Shown piece by piece: positions 35,030 to 47,124 of a DNA stretch of 64,000 bases (position 1 is its first letter; each line of letters starts with the position of its first letter). A program made the translations under genes and the position numbers. Under the pieces are notes generated by a model. The model searched no databases and was not told where the DNA came from. It saw nothing but the letters and a program-made list of their open reading frames with translations. The stretch comes from Manis javanica (taxonomy: Eukaryota > Chordata > Mammalia > Pholidota > Manidae): positions 29,345,343 to 29,409,342 of the forward strand of contig NC_133156.1 of the NCBI RefSeq assembly GCF_040802235.1, in the 5' to 3' direction.

Positions 35030-36390
35030 TGGTGGAAGCAGAACAAAGAGTCTTGGGAACTGATTGGATGTCAGGGTGAAAAAGAGAGATGAGTAAAAGA
35101 TGAGACTTCGGTTGTCGGCCTGAGTCATATTGGTGGAAAAGTTGTGATGCGCAAGTCAGGAGGAAGAGCTGGTTTGGGTAGCTAATGAGGGATTCTCTGT
35201 TGGACCTGAGTTTATGCCACTGGTGAGAGATCTTGATGGACAAGTCAGGTAGTCTGTTAAAAATAGGAATCTGGATCTTAGGGGAATGGTCAGCACTGCA
35301 GATAGAAATTTAGAAGTTCTGAATTTCTGTTAAGCTGAAGGTAAAGAGTGAGAACAATGAAATACAGAATGCATAGAGCACAAAAAGAACACTGTTAAGT
35401 ACCATGTGCTTTTGGCTTGGCAAAAAAAAAGACATTTTCTTTATACTCTCTCTGCCTAAAATAAGGCAACGTTTGAACCTCTGGCAATTATCATTTCATA
35501 GTAAAGAGAGCCAGTTGCTGTTTCCTGAGGAAACAGCCTATTTCCTATGGGCTGCAGTCCTCAGCACACCCTGCTTTCCCTGTTAGAGGCACAGGGAAGC
35601 ATGTACATGTCTCCACTCCATTCCCCTGGCCTCAAAGCCCTCCTTTTGGCCAAGCCTATTTCAGTGGGGCAATGGCTGGAGATTGATGGAAATCTGTCCC
35701 CAGATCTTTCCCAACTTCAGTGGCTCTGTTTTTCTTTTTGCTTCCAGAACAATTTGTGGACATTTTTGAAGCACAAGACAGTATTACTTTTAACTTACTC
35801 TTTATTTACTTAGATTTCTCCAAGTGTCCATGGGTGTGGCAGTTAAAAGCTCTGCAATCTTTTGCCTAAAATCTGGGTGACATGCTGTTTATGGGGATGG
35901 GGGATGGGGGAAAGGAATGGTTCCTTCCATGCAAAGTTGCCCCACCACACCCCTGTCCTTAATCCCAGAGGCCAGCACCATCTCAAAGAAGGGAAGGGCT
36001 GAGAGCAGCACTTGACTGGATTTACTGTTTTGCGCCACTTGGAGATCATCATGTCCTGAAATTTAGTAGTCTCCCTCTTTCCAGAAATTTCTATAAAAAT
36101 CCTATATATCTGGTACTACAGGACTAGTGCTTTGCTTGATATAAAAGAAAAAAATAACAAAAAAAACCCATCCCAGTTATCTATCAGTTTCCTTTCCATA
36201 TTCTTCTGCTTGCCATCTGATAAAATAAAACCTTGAGGTAATTAACCAGCAAACTAGCTATTTTGTTGGCAATAGTGGCAAAACACAATTACTTAGAACC
36301 AATAACTTCTAAAAGTTTTCTATGATTCTCAAAGACAAGTCAACAAAAGTAGTCCTAGGGCATGTAATTCTAGAAATATGCTGTTCAAAA
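35030..36390. other. Gene-free stretch
   Basis: No recognised gene or repeat. Open frames up to 88 codons show no known family features. Confidence 0.45.
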
Positions 36391-36394
36391 CCAG

Positions 36395-36570
36395 TACTGC
36401 TCTTCAGAAACAAAGTACTAGCTGTACAGCCTTGGGCAAAGTTGTAACCCTTGTTAAACTTCACTTTCCTTATCTGTACATTGAAAAGAATAATGTGTCT
36501 TCTCTCTGAGCTGCTGAGGAGAAAGTGTTTAGCAGTAAGTGCTCAGCAAATGATAGCTGTGGTCCCAGGA
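36395..36570 (+). repeat. MIR SINE fragment
   Basis: Shows ACTAGCTGTACAGCCTTGGG, CTTCACTTTCCTTATCTGTA and a terminal AGTGCTCAGCAAATGATAGC, in MIR order. Confidence 0.7.
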
Positions 36571-37349
36571 GTAGGCACTATCCAAGGGTGAGCAAGTTTG
36601 CCCTCAGGAGTTTGCAGGATAGTAGAATAGATGAGTATTTACGTAGGGAAAATCATAAAACAGTAGGCTAACAGCCACACAGGAAGAGCACACAAGTTCT
36701 CTGGGGGGATATTGTAATGCCCCAGGGTTTGACCGGCTGGTGAATAAGGAAAAGTCCCTGCCTCTGTGAGCTCAAGCTAAAAAGGCCAAGTAAGGCATAT
36801 ATACCTAGTAACCACACTTGAAGACACGAGGTATATAGAGTACCTTAGGGAAGACCCATATGTCATAGAGATTTCTGGTAAAGGAAGACTATCTCACCTT
36901 ATATGTATGGTTTGTGAGCCAACCCATACTTCTAAGGAACACTGTCTAAGAAACCTCAAAACTCATGGAAATCGTATTGACATGAATCCTCCTCAGTGCA
37001 CAGTATACAAAGTTTTCAGCCTCTAATAAAAGATAAGTAGCTCCTATTACCCATTGATTGTCCAATTTGTTGTGCCTATGAATAAAATTCCTATTGAAAA
37101 GATACTTGAAGCTAGCACTTAATGATTAGATTCTGGTTTTCAGTATTCTCTTTTGAGAAACACTCAAGTGGTAGGAACAATTCATTCATGGCAAATTAAT
37201 TTTCATATAATGACAAATTCATCTTTTATCGGCTTAACATTATAAAGTAAATCCTGGCATGGGAATTCCAACCAGAAGGGAGTGCTCTTGAAATATTCAA
37301 AATCTCTTGAACAGTGGGATTTTTTTTTCTGTTTTCTCACCATTGCAGC

Positions 37350-37680
37350 TGTGTACATCAGTAGAAATAGATATCACTGAGTGATATTCCAGAATATCTA
37401 GCCTGGCTTTAGTGCATCTGCATATCAACAGGCATTCCTCAGGGGTGCATAATAGTTCATCTCCATATCAATGGGTAATTACCTGGGCAACCGAGGGCTT
37501 CTCTGAACCTGAGAGGTGAGGGGGAGGGCTTGCTTGCTTCTGCTGGAGTAGGAGAGAGAGTTAGCCCCAGACTGCAGTTTGTAAGCAATAAATGGGTTTT
37601 AAACTTTATTTCTCCCTCTGACTGATTTTGGTTTTAGAGGTATTTTGCCCCAGGGTATCCTTTCCCCGGAGTTACACGCA
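37350..37680 (+). repeat. Probable solo LTR (family unknown)
   Basis: The segment ends in an LTR-like 3' part: GCAATAAATGGGTTTTAAAC gives a poly-A signal, then comes a T-rich tract and a CCCCGGAGTTACA end near 37676. A U3-like GC-mixed part lies upstream. Neither the TG start nor a target duplication could be fixed, and no internal retroviral genes adjoin it. Confidence 0.45.
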
Positions 37681-38174
37681 GGGTGGCAGGATTTCACAGC
37701 ATTCGTGAAGGCAAAAACATTGAATGCTCTGAATCTGTTATTTAGTAAAATAATGATGTTTTCCACAACATAAGAATGACCTCAAAATTCATGTTTCCCT
37801 TCAAGAGAAATAAAAATTCCTAAATGAAGACCTTATGTACATTTGAAACTTAATCTGTCAAGTTTATTCATTATGGCTGACATAGGCAATATGTATGTTA
37901 TTATATTGTGCACTTTTTAGTGGAGAGCTGCAGTACAACTAAACAGCAAAACTGTACAATGAATATGTGTTTTTGGTGTTTTTGATTTGAATCAGTTCAA
38001 TTCAGGAAGCCATCTGTCTGTTGCCTGGCCATAATTTTAGTTTTTCACAGCCAACTGGGTAGATAGAAGGATACTTTGAACTCAAGCCAAATATTTTTGG
38101 TGATTTATTGACAGTTTTAACAAGTTCAGTCATGTGAAAAGGTGAAACATTTGGTTAAAGAGAAGCTCCTGCAT

Positions 38175-38515
38175 ACCTGTCCTGAGCTGAACTGTATCCC
38201 CCCACCCAAATGCATACATTGAAGCCCTAACCCCCAGTACCTCAGAATGTAACTGTACTTACAGAAAAGGACTTTAAAGAGGCAATTTAGTTAAAATGTG
38301 GTCCCTGGGGTGGGCCCTAACCCAATATGACCGATGTCCTTACATGAAGGGAGAATTTGGCCCATGTGAGAAGTCCAGGGAGAGGGGCCTCAGAAGAAAC
38401 CAAACCTCTGACAACTTGATCTTGGACTTCAGGGCTCCAAAAATACAAGAACGTTGATTTCTATGTCTGAGTCACCCAGTCTGTGGTATGTCAGCCTAAG
38501 CATACTCATATAGCT
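38175..38515 (+). repeat. MLT1-type MaLR LTR
   Basis: Contains the typical order 'atgcatacattgaagccctaacccccagtacc', GGTGGGCCCTAACCCAATAT, 'gaccgatgtccttac', CTTGATCTTGGACTTC and GTCACCCAGTCTGTGGTAT. This is an old ERVL-MaLR LTR in sense orientation. Confidence 0.75.
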
Positions 38516-38519
38516 GTGG

Positions 38520-40875
38520 ATTTCTGTAATTGTGATTCCCACCTTACACACCCCCTTACTGTGAATACTTGACAGCTATTTGGGTTCTTTTTAGGAAGAC
38601 ACCTGGACAATAGTAAGTATGGCTTTGGACCTGCTGGTATTACATGGTTTGTTGACTGGGTCAGAGATGGACTTGTGTGACTGCAGAGCCACACTGAGCA
38701 AAGTTCCTCCCCTTTGAACACAGTTAGAAGAGGCTCCCAGGATAAGGTCCTGTGACCCCTGTGCATAATTGAGGTGGCAAATATTCAAGAGGTCTTTTGA
38801 TATAAAAAATAATAGATTACCTATATCTAGACTGAGATCTTTGCTAATTTACAGTTGCTGTTTGTATAATAAATTTTGGGATTAAATCAGAGTACATAGT
38901 TCTCACACATCCTGCTCTCTGTGGCTTACCCACACCCAGCTAGTCCCTACAGTTCTAGCCCTCCCCAAACACCCCTCCCTTCTCTGGATGAGGAATAGAA
39001 GTGTGTGTTCATCTGGGTTATCCTAACTGTGATAACCCTTTCTTTACATCCAAAGTTGCAGAACGATATCCAATGGCTCTAAATGACTGAGTGCATGGTC
39101 CTTAGGGACCCCAAGAGCTCGGTAGTCTGTGAACACCCCAAGGTAATTTCACCCCAGGTCCAGGTTCTATCTCTTGTGCCAAGGACTGTTTGAGCTGAGT
39201 GGTGAAATTGAGCCATTCCCCTGAAAGGAACCTATTTGAGGGAAGCTCAACCATAATATTTTATGCATTTCAAAACCATTTATTATTTGTCTCGCCATAG
39301 AGCATAGAGAACTACAAACATTCCAGGATGTCTCCATTGAAATTCTAAGAACTTCTAGATTTTATTGTGCCCTTAAGTACACCAGTTATAGGAGGCCAGC
39401 ATCATGCTATGCCTTAGCTCCTTCCTTCTGCCTGCCCCAGTCCAACTCCTCTTTTTCCATTAAACTCTGGCCTATATTCTTGAACATTTTAGATGGACAA
39501 ATCTATTTTTAATTCCTACTTATTGACACCCTCAGTTTACTGAATTAATATTACATTATTCCAATTACCATTATATTTGCAATATTCTGGAATTTTAGCA
39601 AATTTTCCCATAAATGCAAAACTTGGTCTATGCATCATGATTCATTTCTGCTCTTTTTGTGTCATCTGCCTGCCCATGGTACACATGTGTTCTGTAAACA
39701 GTGAGGCTTAATACATACTCTTGCTTGACTCTTGCCCCTCCAGTGAGGCTTTTTGTATCCTGCTGTTTTTTTATCCATTCACTCCCAGGATAAGAACAAA
39801 CAACTCTGTTCTAGGAACACCCACAAAGTGACAAACTGCAGAGCCGGCCAGGGCTGTGTTTAGACTCAATTAATGAGGATTCTGCAATCTGGTAAGAGCA
39901 GATAATTTCCATTTAGAGTCAAAAGTGAGAACTTAACCATTCTTTGACTTGGTTGTATTACAAGAAAACAAGGTAAAACATGGTTTCCATGGTTTTCAGA
40001 CTCTGGAATGCATTGACTATGAGTTCCTAGCAGGTCATTTTGGTAAACATTATGAGATGTTTTTTATACCAGTCACACTCCCTGCTGTATATTCATCTCT
40101 CCAGCTTCTCCTTAAACAATTACAAGTGTCTGTTGGGGTAGATACAGCAAAAATAATATAAGACCTTGAAATGTGCCATTTTCAAAGAAATTTCTTTTCT
40201 GTGTTCAGTTTACTGACATTGACCCTTTAGAAAAATTTTAGAAGAAAGTAACCAGGTAGAATTTATTTTTCTGCAAAAGTTTCTTTATGTATAGCTGAGT
40301 TTCCATATTTTGGCTTGTGGTTTTTGTTGTTTTGCTCATCCATACATGTATAAACAAAGCTCAGCTGTTTTGCTAGTAAGGGGAATTAAAATTCATATTT
40401 ACTGAGGATTGAACTCTAAAATAGAATAATAAAGGCTCTTGGAAAAAGTGTTAAATAAAATAGAAAATTTTCACATTTTAATTCCAACAAAGGATTTTTA
40501 GATATTGTTAATAAGTAGTGAGATTCCTTCCCATTGTTCATTTCTTCAGCCTTATATGATGCACATTTAACTGAACCCAATACCCAGAGACTTAAGAGTA
40601 TTAAAATACACATGTATTTTAAGGGAAGACTGTATAACAAGTGAGATTATTGTTCTGTAAAATAGCAGTTTATACACACAGCACACACACAAAAAAAATA
40701 AAAACAAAAACTTTTTCATCTATGTATAAGGTGACCATCATAATTATCTCAACTAAGAGTGCTATTAAATTTTCTTTCACATCTTGAATCAGTAAGTTAC
40801 AGTTTTCAAATAAATTGTTTCATCTAAATTAACAAAATTTTTGGCAAAATACTATTCAAAATGTTTCTTTACTAT
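38520..40875. other. Gene-free stretch
   Basis: Mixed intergenic DNA without recognised repeats, RNA genes or coding regions. Confidence 0.45.
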
Positions 40876-40879
40876 TCTT

Positions 40880-42480
40880 TTAATATCAACTAGACCTAGA
40901 GTGAGGACCATTCTTACATGTCTGTTATTGGTAATTTGTGTTCTTTCTTTTTTCAATCCATTTAGTTAAAGGCTTTTCAATTTTGTTGCTTGTTCAAAGA
41001 ATCTGTACCTGACTATAGTGGTCCCCCCTTATCCATGGTTTCAGTTACCTGTGGGTCTGTGATCTCGAAGCAGACCAACCTCCTGCTGACGTATCATCAG
41101 AAGGTCCATTGTAGCCTAAGTCTATGTCACAGTGCCCACGTCGTTCCCCCCACTGCCTCTCATCACGTAGGCATTTTGTCATCTCATATCATCACTAGAA
41201 GAAGTAGGGTGAGTACAGTGCAATAGGATATTTTGAATATAGAGAGACAACACATTCACAGAACTTTCATTACAGTACATTGTTATAATTGTTCTATTTT
41301 ATTATTAGTTATTGTTGCTAGTTCTCTATTGTTCTGCCTGATTTATAAATTAAACCTTATCATAGGTATGTATGTATAGAAAAAACATAGTATTTATAGG
41401 GATTGGCACTATCTGCAGTTTCAAGCATGCACTGTGGGTCTTCATATGTATCCCCCTTGGATAAGGGGAGATTACAGTATGTTAATTTTCTCTACTGCTT
41501 GTCAGTTGTCTATTTATTTTTACTCTTGACTAGACTATTACCTTCCTTTCACTACCTTGGAATTTACATTTTCCAGATTCTTAAGGTGAAATTGTCAATA
41601 ATTGGTTTTAAAACCTTCTTTTCTAGTATAATCATTAAAAGTTATACATTTTCTTCTAAAACTTGTTTTAAGCTTCATTGTACAAATGATATGTATTTTC
41701 TTTACCATACACTTAAAAATATTTTCTGATTCCCCTTGTAATTTTTCTTTGACCCATGAGTTATTTAGAAGTATGTTATTTATTTCCAAATGCCTGGCAT
41801 TTTCTGTAGCTATCTTAATATTCTTAATTTCTAATATAACTCCTCTGTGATCAGGGAACATACTCTGTATGATTTTTAGTCTTTTAACATTCACTGAGGG
41901 TCATTTTATGGCCCATCATATACTCTGTCTTGGTTTCTGTAACGTGTACTTGAAAAGACTGCATTCTGCCATTGTGGTAGCAGTGTTCTACACCAAGTAA
42001 GTACAAGTAGTTGATAACGTGTTTAGAAACTCAATACCTTTACTGAGTTCTGTGAAATTGTGCTATCAATTATGAAAGAGGGATTCTTAAATCTCCCACT
42101 ATGATTGTGGATTTGTCTACGTTTCCCTTCAATTCCATCTGTCTTTGTTCCATGTATTTTGATGCTCTGAGGTTTATACACATTAATGATTTTTATGTCT
42201 TCCTGATGACTTGTCCCTAACATGCCTTTTTATATGTTACTATTCTTTGTGTCAAGGTCTACTTTACCTGATATTAATATAGACACCAGGTTTCCTATGC
42301 TTACTGTTTGCATAATATATCTTTCTTTATCCACTCAATTTATTTTCAACCTATCTATGTTTTATATTACAAGTCCATCTCTTGTAGAGCGCATACAGTT
42401 GGGCCTTACTCTTTAAATCAGTACTCAATATATTTTTCTTTTCCTTTTATCACAATTTGACTTTGTTCATATTTCTTGAT
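40880..42480 (-). repeat. Old L1 ORF2 (endonuclease/linker) fragment, split by a DNA transposon
   Basis: Antisense L1 text is present on both sides of 41016-41477. The right part encodes, on the minus strand, a decayed stretch with SIKIHGTKTDGIEGKRRQIH (about 42110-42180) and MNVKRLKIIQSMFPDHRGVI (41835-41894), typical of the ORF2 endonuclease region. It is much older than the L1 at 1-4178. Confidence 0.85.
41016..41477 (+). mobile_element. Tigger-like non-autonomous DNA transposon, copy 2
   Basis: About 462 bp flanked by TA. It starts TAGTGGTCCCCCCTTATCC and ends GATAAGGGGAGATTACAG. It is clearly related to copy 1 at 32551, with shared blocks such as AGCCTAAGTCTATGTCACA and TTATCATAGGTATGT. 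It lies inside old L1 sequence. Confidence 0.85.
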
Positions 42481-42484
42481 TCAT

Positions 42485-45400
42485 CTGTATCCATCCATAT
42501 TCCTTATCTCTCAACTCTCTAAAGACCCTAATATTTTTAAGTCAGTATCCATTTAACAGCGTCTTCATACACACTGAGTCAGAGATCACTGCAGTTGCGA
42601 CTTTCTCAACCTTTTCCAGCAATATTTTAACTTTCTTAAGATGCAAAAATCAAGATTACCCGAGGAATTCCTAGTAATCTTCACAACTTGTAAAGTTCAA
42701 CAACTTGCATGTATTGTTATTTCATTACTTACATGGATATGCTCTTACTGATTTAGCACATGGATAGGACAATGCTTGCATGCACTTTCTAATGCAGGTT
42801 CTGATTCGGGCTCCAGTTGTGTTTGCCTTTCTTAACTATGTAGCAGCATATTCAGCTGAGAACAGAGTTTCTCATAATTCAGAATCCTGTTCTGGGTCAT
42901 AACTGAGGATCATAGCCTCTCATCTTCAAACACAGCCACTGTTGTTTTCTCTAAATATCCTTCTCTTCATTCCCTCATTGACACACATCTCACAGTTTTT
43001 AGTCCACTCCCATATTTTAGTCACTTGGCATATTTTTGTCTCTTAGTGAGGTTCTTTCAAAAAGAGTATTGATCTCTCTGCATCCACGGAATTACACTGA
43101 AATAAAACCAAAGGAACCTGTTGCTAATACCGAAATCCATCTGGATAGTTGATTTTTTTTATCCCATCTGCTCTTTTTAAGCCATTCTGTCCATTGCTAA
43201 ATAAACCTTCTTCCTGATCCTGTTTATTTAGTCAAAAAAATATTTAATGAGTGCCTGCTGCATGATAGTCATTATTCTTGGTACTAGAAATTCAGAGGTG
43301 AAAGAGACAAAAGTCTTGATCTCATGGATTTTAGTTTGTAGTGATCAAAGATTGACAACAAAGTCAGCATAAAAATACACAAGATAATTTCAAGTAGGGA
43401 AAAATGCCTAGAATGTTGCTGAGCCCTGTGAGAGAGAAAAACGATTAGAGAGGATCCAGAAGTTTAGAGGATCCTTTTTCCTCTCCCAGACAAAGCCATG
43501 GTGGAGTGTTGGGCATTACAGTGCCCTAGGTGGACCTGAAGACCTAGGAGAATAAGAAGAGGACTGCATACCTTTCCAGGACAGTGCATGGGAAGAGACA
43601 AGATTCAGAATTTCCCCCAAGCTCTGCATGTTTTAGAAACAAAATAAATATTGACTTGTGATGTTACATAGATGGTCTGAGACATCCCTGCATAGTACTG
43701 TTCCCCAAGATATTTCATAAAAAGGTAGAGATGCAGAGAGAGGCATGATTATAGCATAGATCATTGGTAGGCTGAGGAGGCCTTGTAACTGGGCCATGAA
43801 TCTTGACCTTGAGCAGTGCCTTTTTCTGCTTTAGAATCTTACTTTTAAGAGTCTAGGAAACAACCTCAATGTCAATTTAAAAGAAAAATTTACTCCTACA
43901 TTTGTGGATAGTATTGGAATAGAAAGGAAAAAGAGAACAAAACCGCTGAAGAATTAAAAGTAACCCTACGGAGAATTAAAAGCAGGAGTTGCCCACTTAA
44001 ACTTAAGCTCACATAAAAGTGCATGTGAAATTTACATTCATAAAACCAGCCCCTGTGCACTTCCTGTGTACACTTCCTACACAGACAAAAAAAAGCTTGT
44101 CTTTTTCAGTTTCCTGTAGATCTGCACGAAGCCTTAAATGTGTGAACATTTGCAGCCACCCCCACACCCCGTTACCTCAGCCATACCCAAGGGTGGATAA
44201 TTGCTTCTGACTTCACAGATAAATTGAGTTTCTTTGGTACTGAGGCTAAATACCATTACTGGAGCAAGGCCCACGACAGAGAGCTGGGAGGGCACAGTGA
44301 CCACACTCCGGCAGTACCAAATTGCTTTTGCACACTTTCTCTACACTCTCTTGCTTCTCCAGTCTTGCAAATGTAATTTTTTTTATGCCTTATGAATTTA
44401 AAAATTCTCAGAAAAAAAAATCTCAGAAACACCCATCAAATATATATAATATGTTCCATAGACTTCAATATGCATGTGCATGTATATTCGCTGGCCTTCA
44501 GAACCAAGTAGGGCTTTTGAAACATATTTTTTTTTAACTTATAGCTAATAACCGCTTTCCTAAATATTCACAATTTTTATTACACATATTTCAAAACTGT
44601 AACTCTGGAAATACCCAAAGATATCAGCTTCTAAACATGCATTAAAAAAGGCAGTTTGTGGGAGCGGGGGGAAGGGGTGCTCCAACACATACTTTAACCA
44701 TTTTGAAAGACATATATGACTGGCTCATAAGTATGAGAGAACACTGGTCTCCCATTAAGGACTGGCAGCAGGCTGTGTCATTGTGAAAACAGACACCTGC
44801 CTGCAAGCTCACATTGTGGCAGAATTCATAATCGGCCATTGGAAACACTTAGTGGACCTTTTGTTAGCATTAACATATATGAAATGTAAATGAAGTTTAG
44901 GTAGGACTTCATGCCCTTTGCCTCTGGGAGCTTGAAGTAGTGTATATTTAGATTTATTCCAATTCTGTGACCTGGCAAAGTCTGAACCTTCTCTCTAGAA
45001 GATTTCATTAGCTTTCCAGAGACTTATTTTCTCATGGCGACTCCTACTTCCAAGTCTTGGCCCGTTGTGTTGATGCAGATGTCAAATAGACCTCTGCACT
45101 GTTCTCTGCATTGAAACCATTTCTAGCAAGCATTTCACAAATCCAAAATGGATATAGGTAGACCACAGAAAGATGAGCAGTACTGTGGACCACTTACCCT
45201 TCAGTCATCTCACTTCTCTCTCAGGCCTTCTCTGTCTTCACTTCCTTCTCCTTTCTTTGAGGAATAAAGTGAATCCTTCTTTGCTTCATGTATAGCAACT
45301 TAGCAACTATTTTTATTGCTTAAGGATGTCCTTGAGGCCTCACTGGCCACAGCAATGACTTATAAAAGTATGTCTTCCATACAAATAATCTGCCCCCCCT

Positions 45401-45505
45401 AGGAGAGAATCTGTAAGAAGTTAAAATTTCCTCTCTCTTTATAAAATATGATCTACACATCATTCAAGTATTTTCAGGCTACTGGTTATCTGCCACATAC
45501 ATCAA
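42485..45505. other. Gene-free stretch
   Basis: No gene recognised. A weak L2-like piece lies at about 43235-43400 (type 'gcctgctgcatgatagtc...ggtactagaaattcagag'). Confidence 0.45.
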
Positions 45506-45509
45506 ACTA

Positions 45510-47120
45510 TGTGCCCGTATGTGTTTTCAGTGCTGGAATGTAGTAAAGAAGACAGTCTCTGCCATCACAAACCTCATATTCTGTTGAGGAGGGAGAGGCA
45601 TGATACCAATCACATATGTGTGCAAACGCATGTACCGCATAGAATAGCTTTTCACAGTAACCATTCCTATGCAGGCAACAAAACTGGGGAGTGGGGTAGG
45701 GGAGTGTGTGTGCTATCTGTCTGTGGCTACTACAATGTGGCAAGTGGGAAAACCATTTTCAGAGGAGGTGAGATTTCCACTGAGACAAGAATACTGAGGT
45801 GAAGGCAGTCAAGTAAAGAAGGTCTTGGAGGGGTACAGTGAGGGCAGAGGAGACCCCTAGTACAAAGATCTGAAGAAGGGAATGGGAATGCCATGTCACA
45901 AGACAGGGGCAGGACCCTGTGGCTGCACAGTAGTGAGTCAGGGAGGGTGGGAGAAGGGATGATGAGAGGGGGCAGGGCCAGAACACCAAGAGCCTTCTGG
46001 GCCTGTAGCAAAGAGTTCGAAGTGCACTCAAATTATAATGGAAAGCCACTAGAAGACTTTTAGGAGAGAAGTGACACAATATGATAGTTATTTTTAAAAA
46101 TATCACTTCAGCAACCTAAATGTCCATCAGTAGATGAATGGATAAAGAAGATGTGGTACATATACACAATGGAATATTACTCAGCCATAAGAAAAAAACA
46201 AATCCTACCATTCGCAACAACATGGATTGAGCTAGAGGGTATTATGCTCAGTGAAATAAGCCAGGCAGAGAAAGACAACTACCAAATGATTTCACTCATA
46301 TGTGGAGTATAAGAACAAAAGAAAACTGAAGGAACAAAACAGCAGCAGAAGCACAGAACCCAAGAATGGACTAACAGTTACCAAAGGGAAAGGGACTGGG
46401 GAGGATGGGTGGGAAGGGAGGGATAAGGGGGGGGGGAAAGAAAGGGAGCATTATGATTAGCATGTATAGTGTGTGAAGGGGCATGGGGAGGGCTGTGCAA
46501 CACAGAGAAGACAAGTAGTGATTTTACAGCATCTTACTATGTTGATGGACAGTGACTGTGAACAGAGGTGTTGGGGGGACTTGGTGAAGGGGGAGTCTAG
46601 TAAACATAATGTCCTTCATGTAATTGTAGATTAATGATACCAAAATAAAATTTGAAAAAGATATATATCATTTCAGTTGCTGTGTGGGGAAAAAACCAAA
46701 AATGTATACTGGACATTTGCTAAGAGAGTCCATTGCAGGAGCTCTTACCAACACACACACACACACTGGCAACTGTGTGAGATGGATAAATTAGTTTGAC
46801 TAGTAATTATTTCACTATGTTTATATCAAAACATCATGTGGTATCCTTTATATATATACAATTTTATTTTTAAAGTTTTAATTAAAAATAAAATTTGACT
46901 CATTCATAAAAAAAAAAGAATATAGAGGCAATAGCAGCATTCAAGAGACCACTCAGGGGCCTGCTGTAGGATCATTTGGTCAGGGATGGTGGCAGCAGAA
47001 TTAGCAAGAAGTGGTCAATTTGGGTTACACTTTTGAGGTGGAGCCTATGGAGCCTGATAGACTGTCCGGTGGTGGGAATGAAGGAGGGAGCAGACTCAAG
47101 GATGACTCCAGGGTTTTCCT
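45510..47120. repeat. Ancient L2-like repeat, split by an L1
   Basis: Text before 46109 ('...gaaagccactagaagacttttaggagagaagtgacacaat') and after 46680 ('gttgctgtgtgggg...', 'gtggtgggaatgaagg') belongs to one old dispersed repeat, the same type as 32040-33085. The L1 inserted into it later. Confidence 0.5.
46109..46664 (+). mobile_element. 5'-truncated young L1 3' end
   Basis: Starts CAACCTAAATGTCCATCAGT within the ORF2 C-terminus, runs through the 3'UTR and ends GTAGATTAATGATACCAAAA plus an A-rich tail. Flanks show an imperfect duplication, ATATCACTTCAG at the left and ATATCATTTCAG after the tail. It matches the L1 type at 62800-64000. Confidence 0.88.
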
Positions 47121-47124
47121 TATG

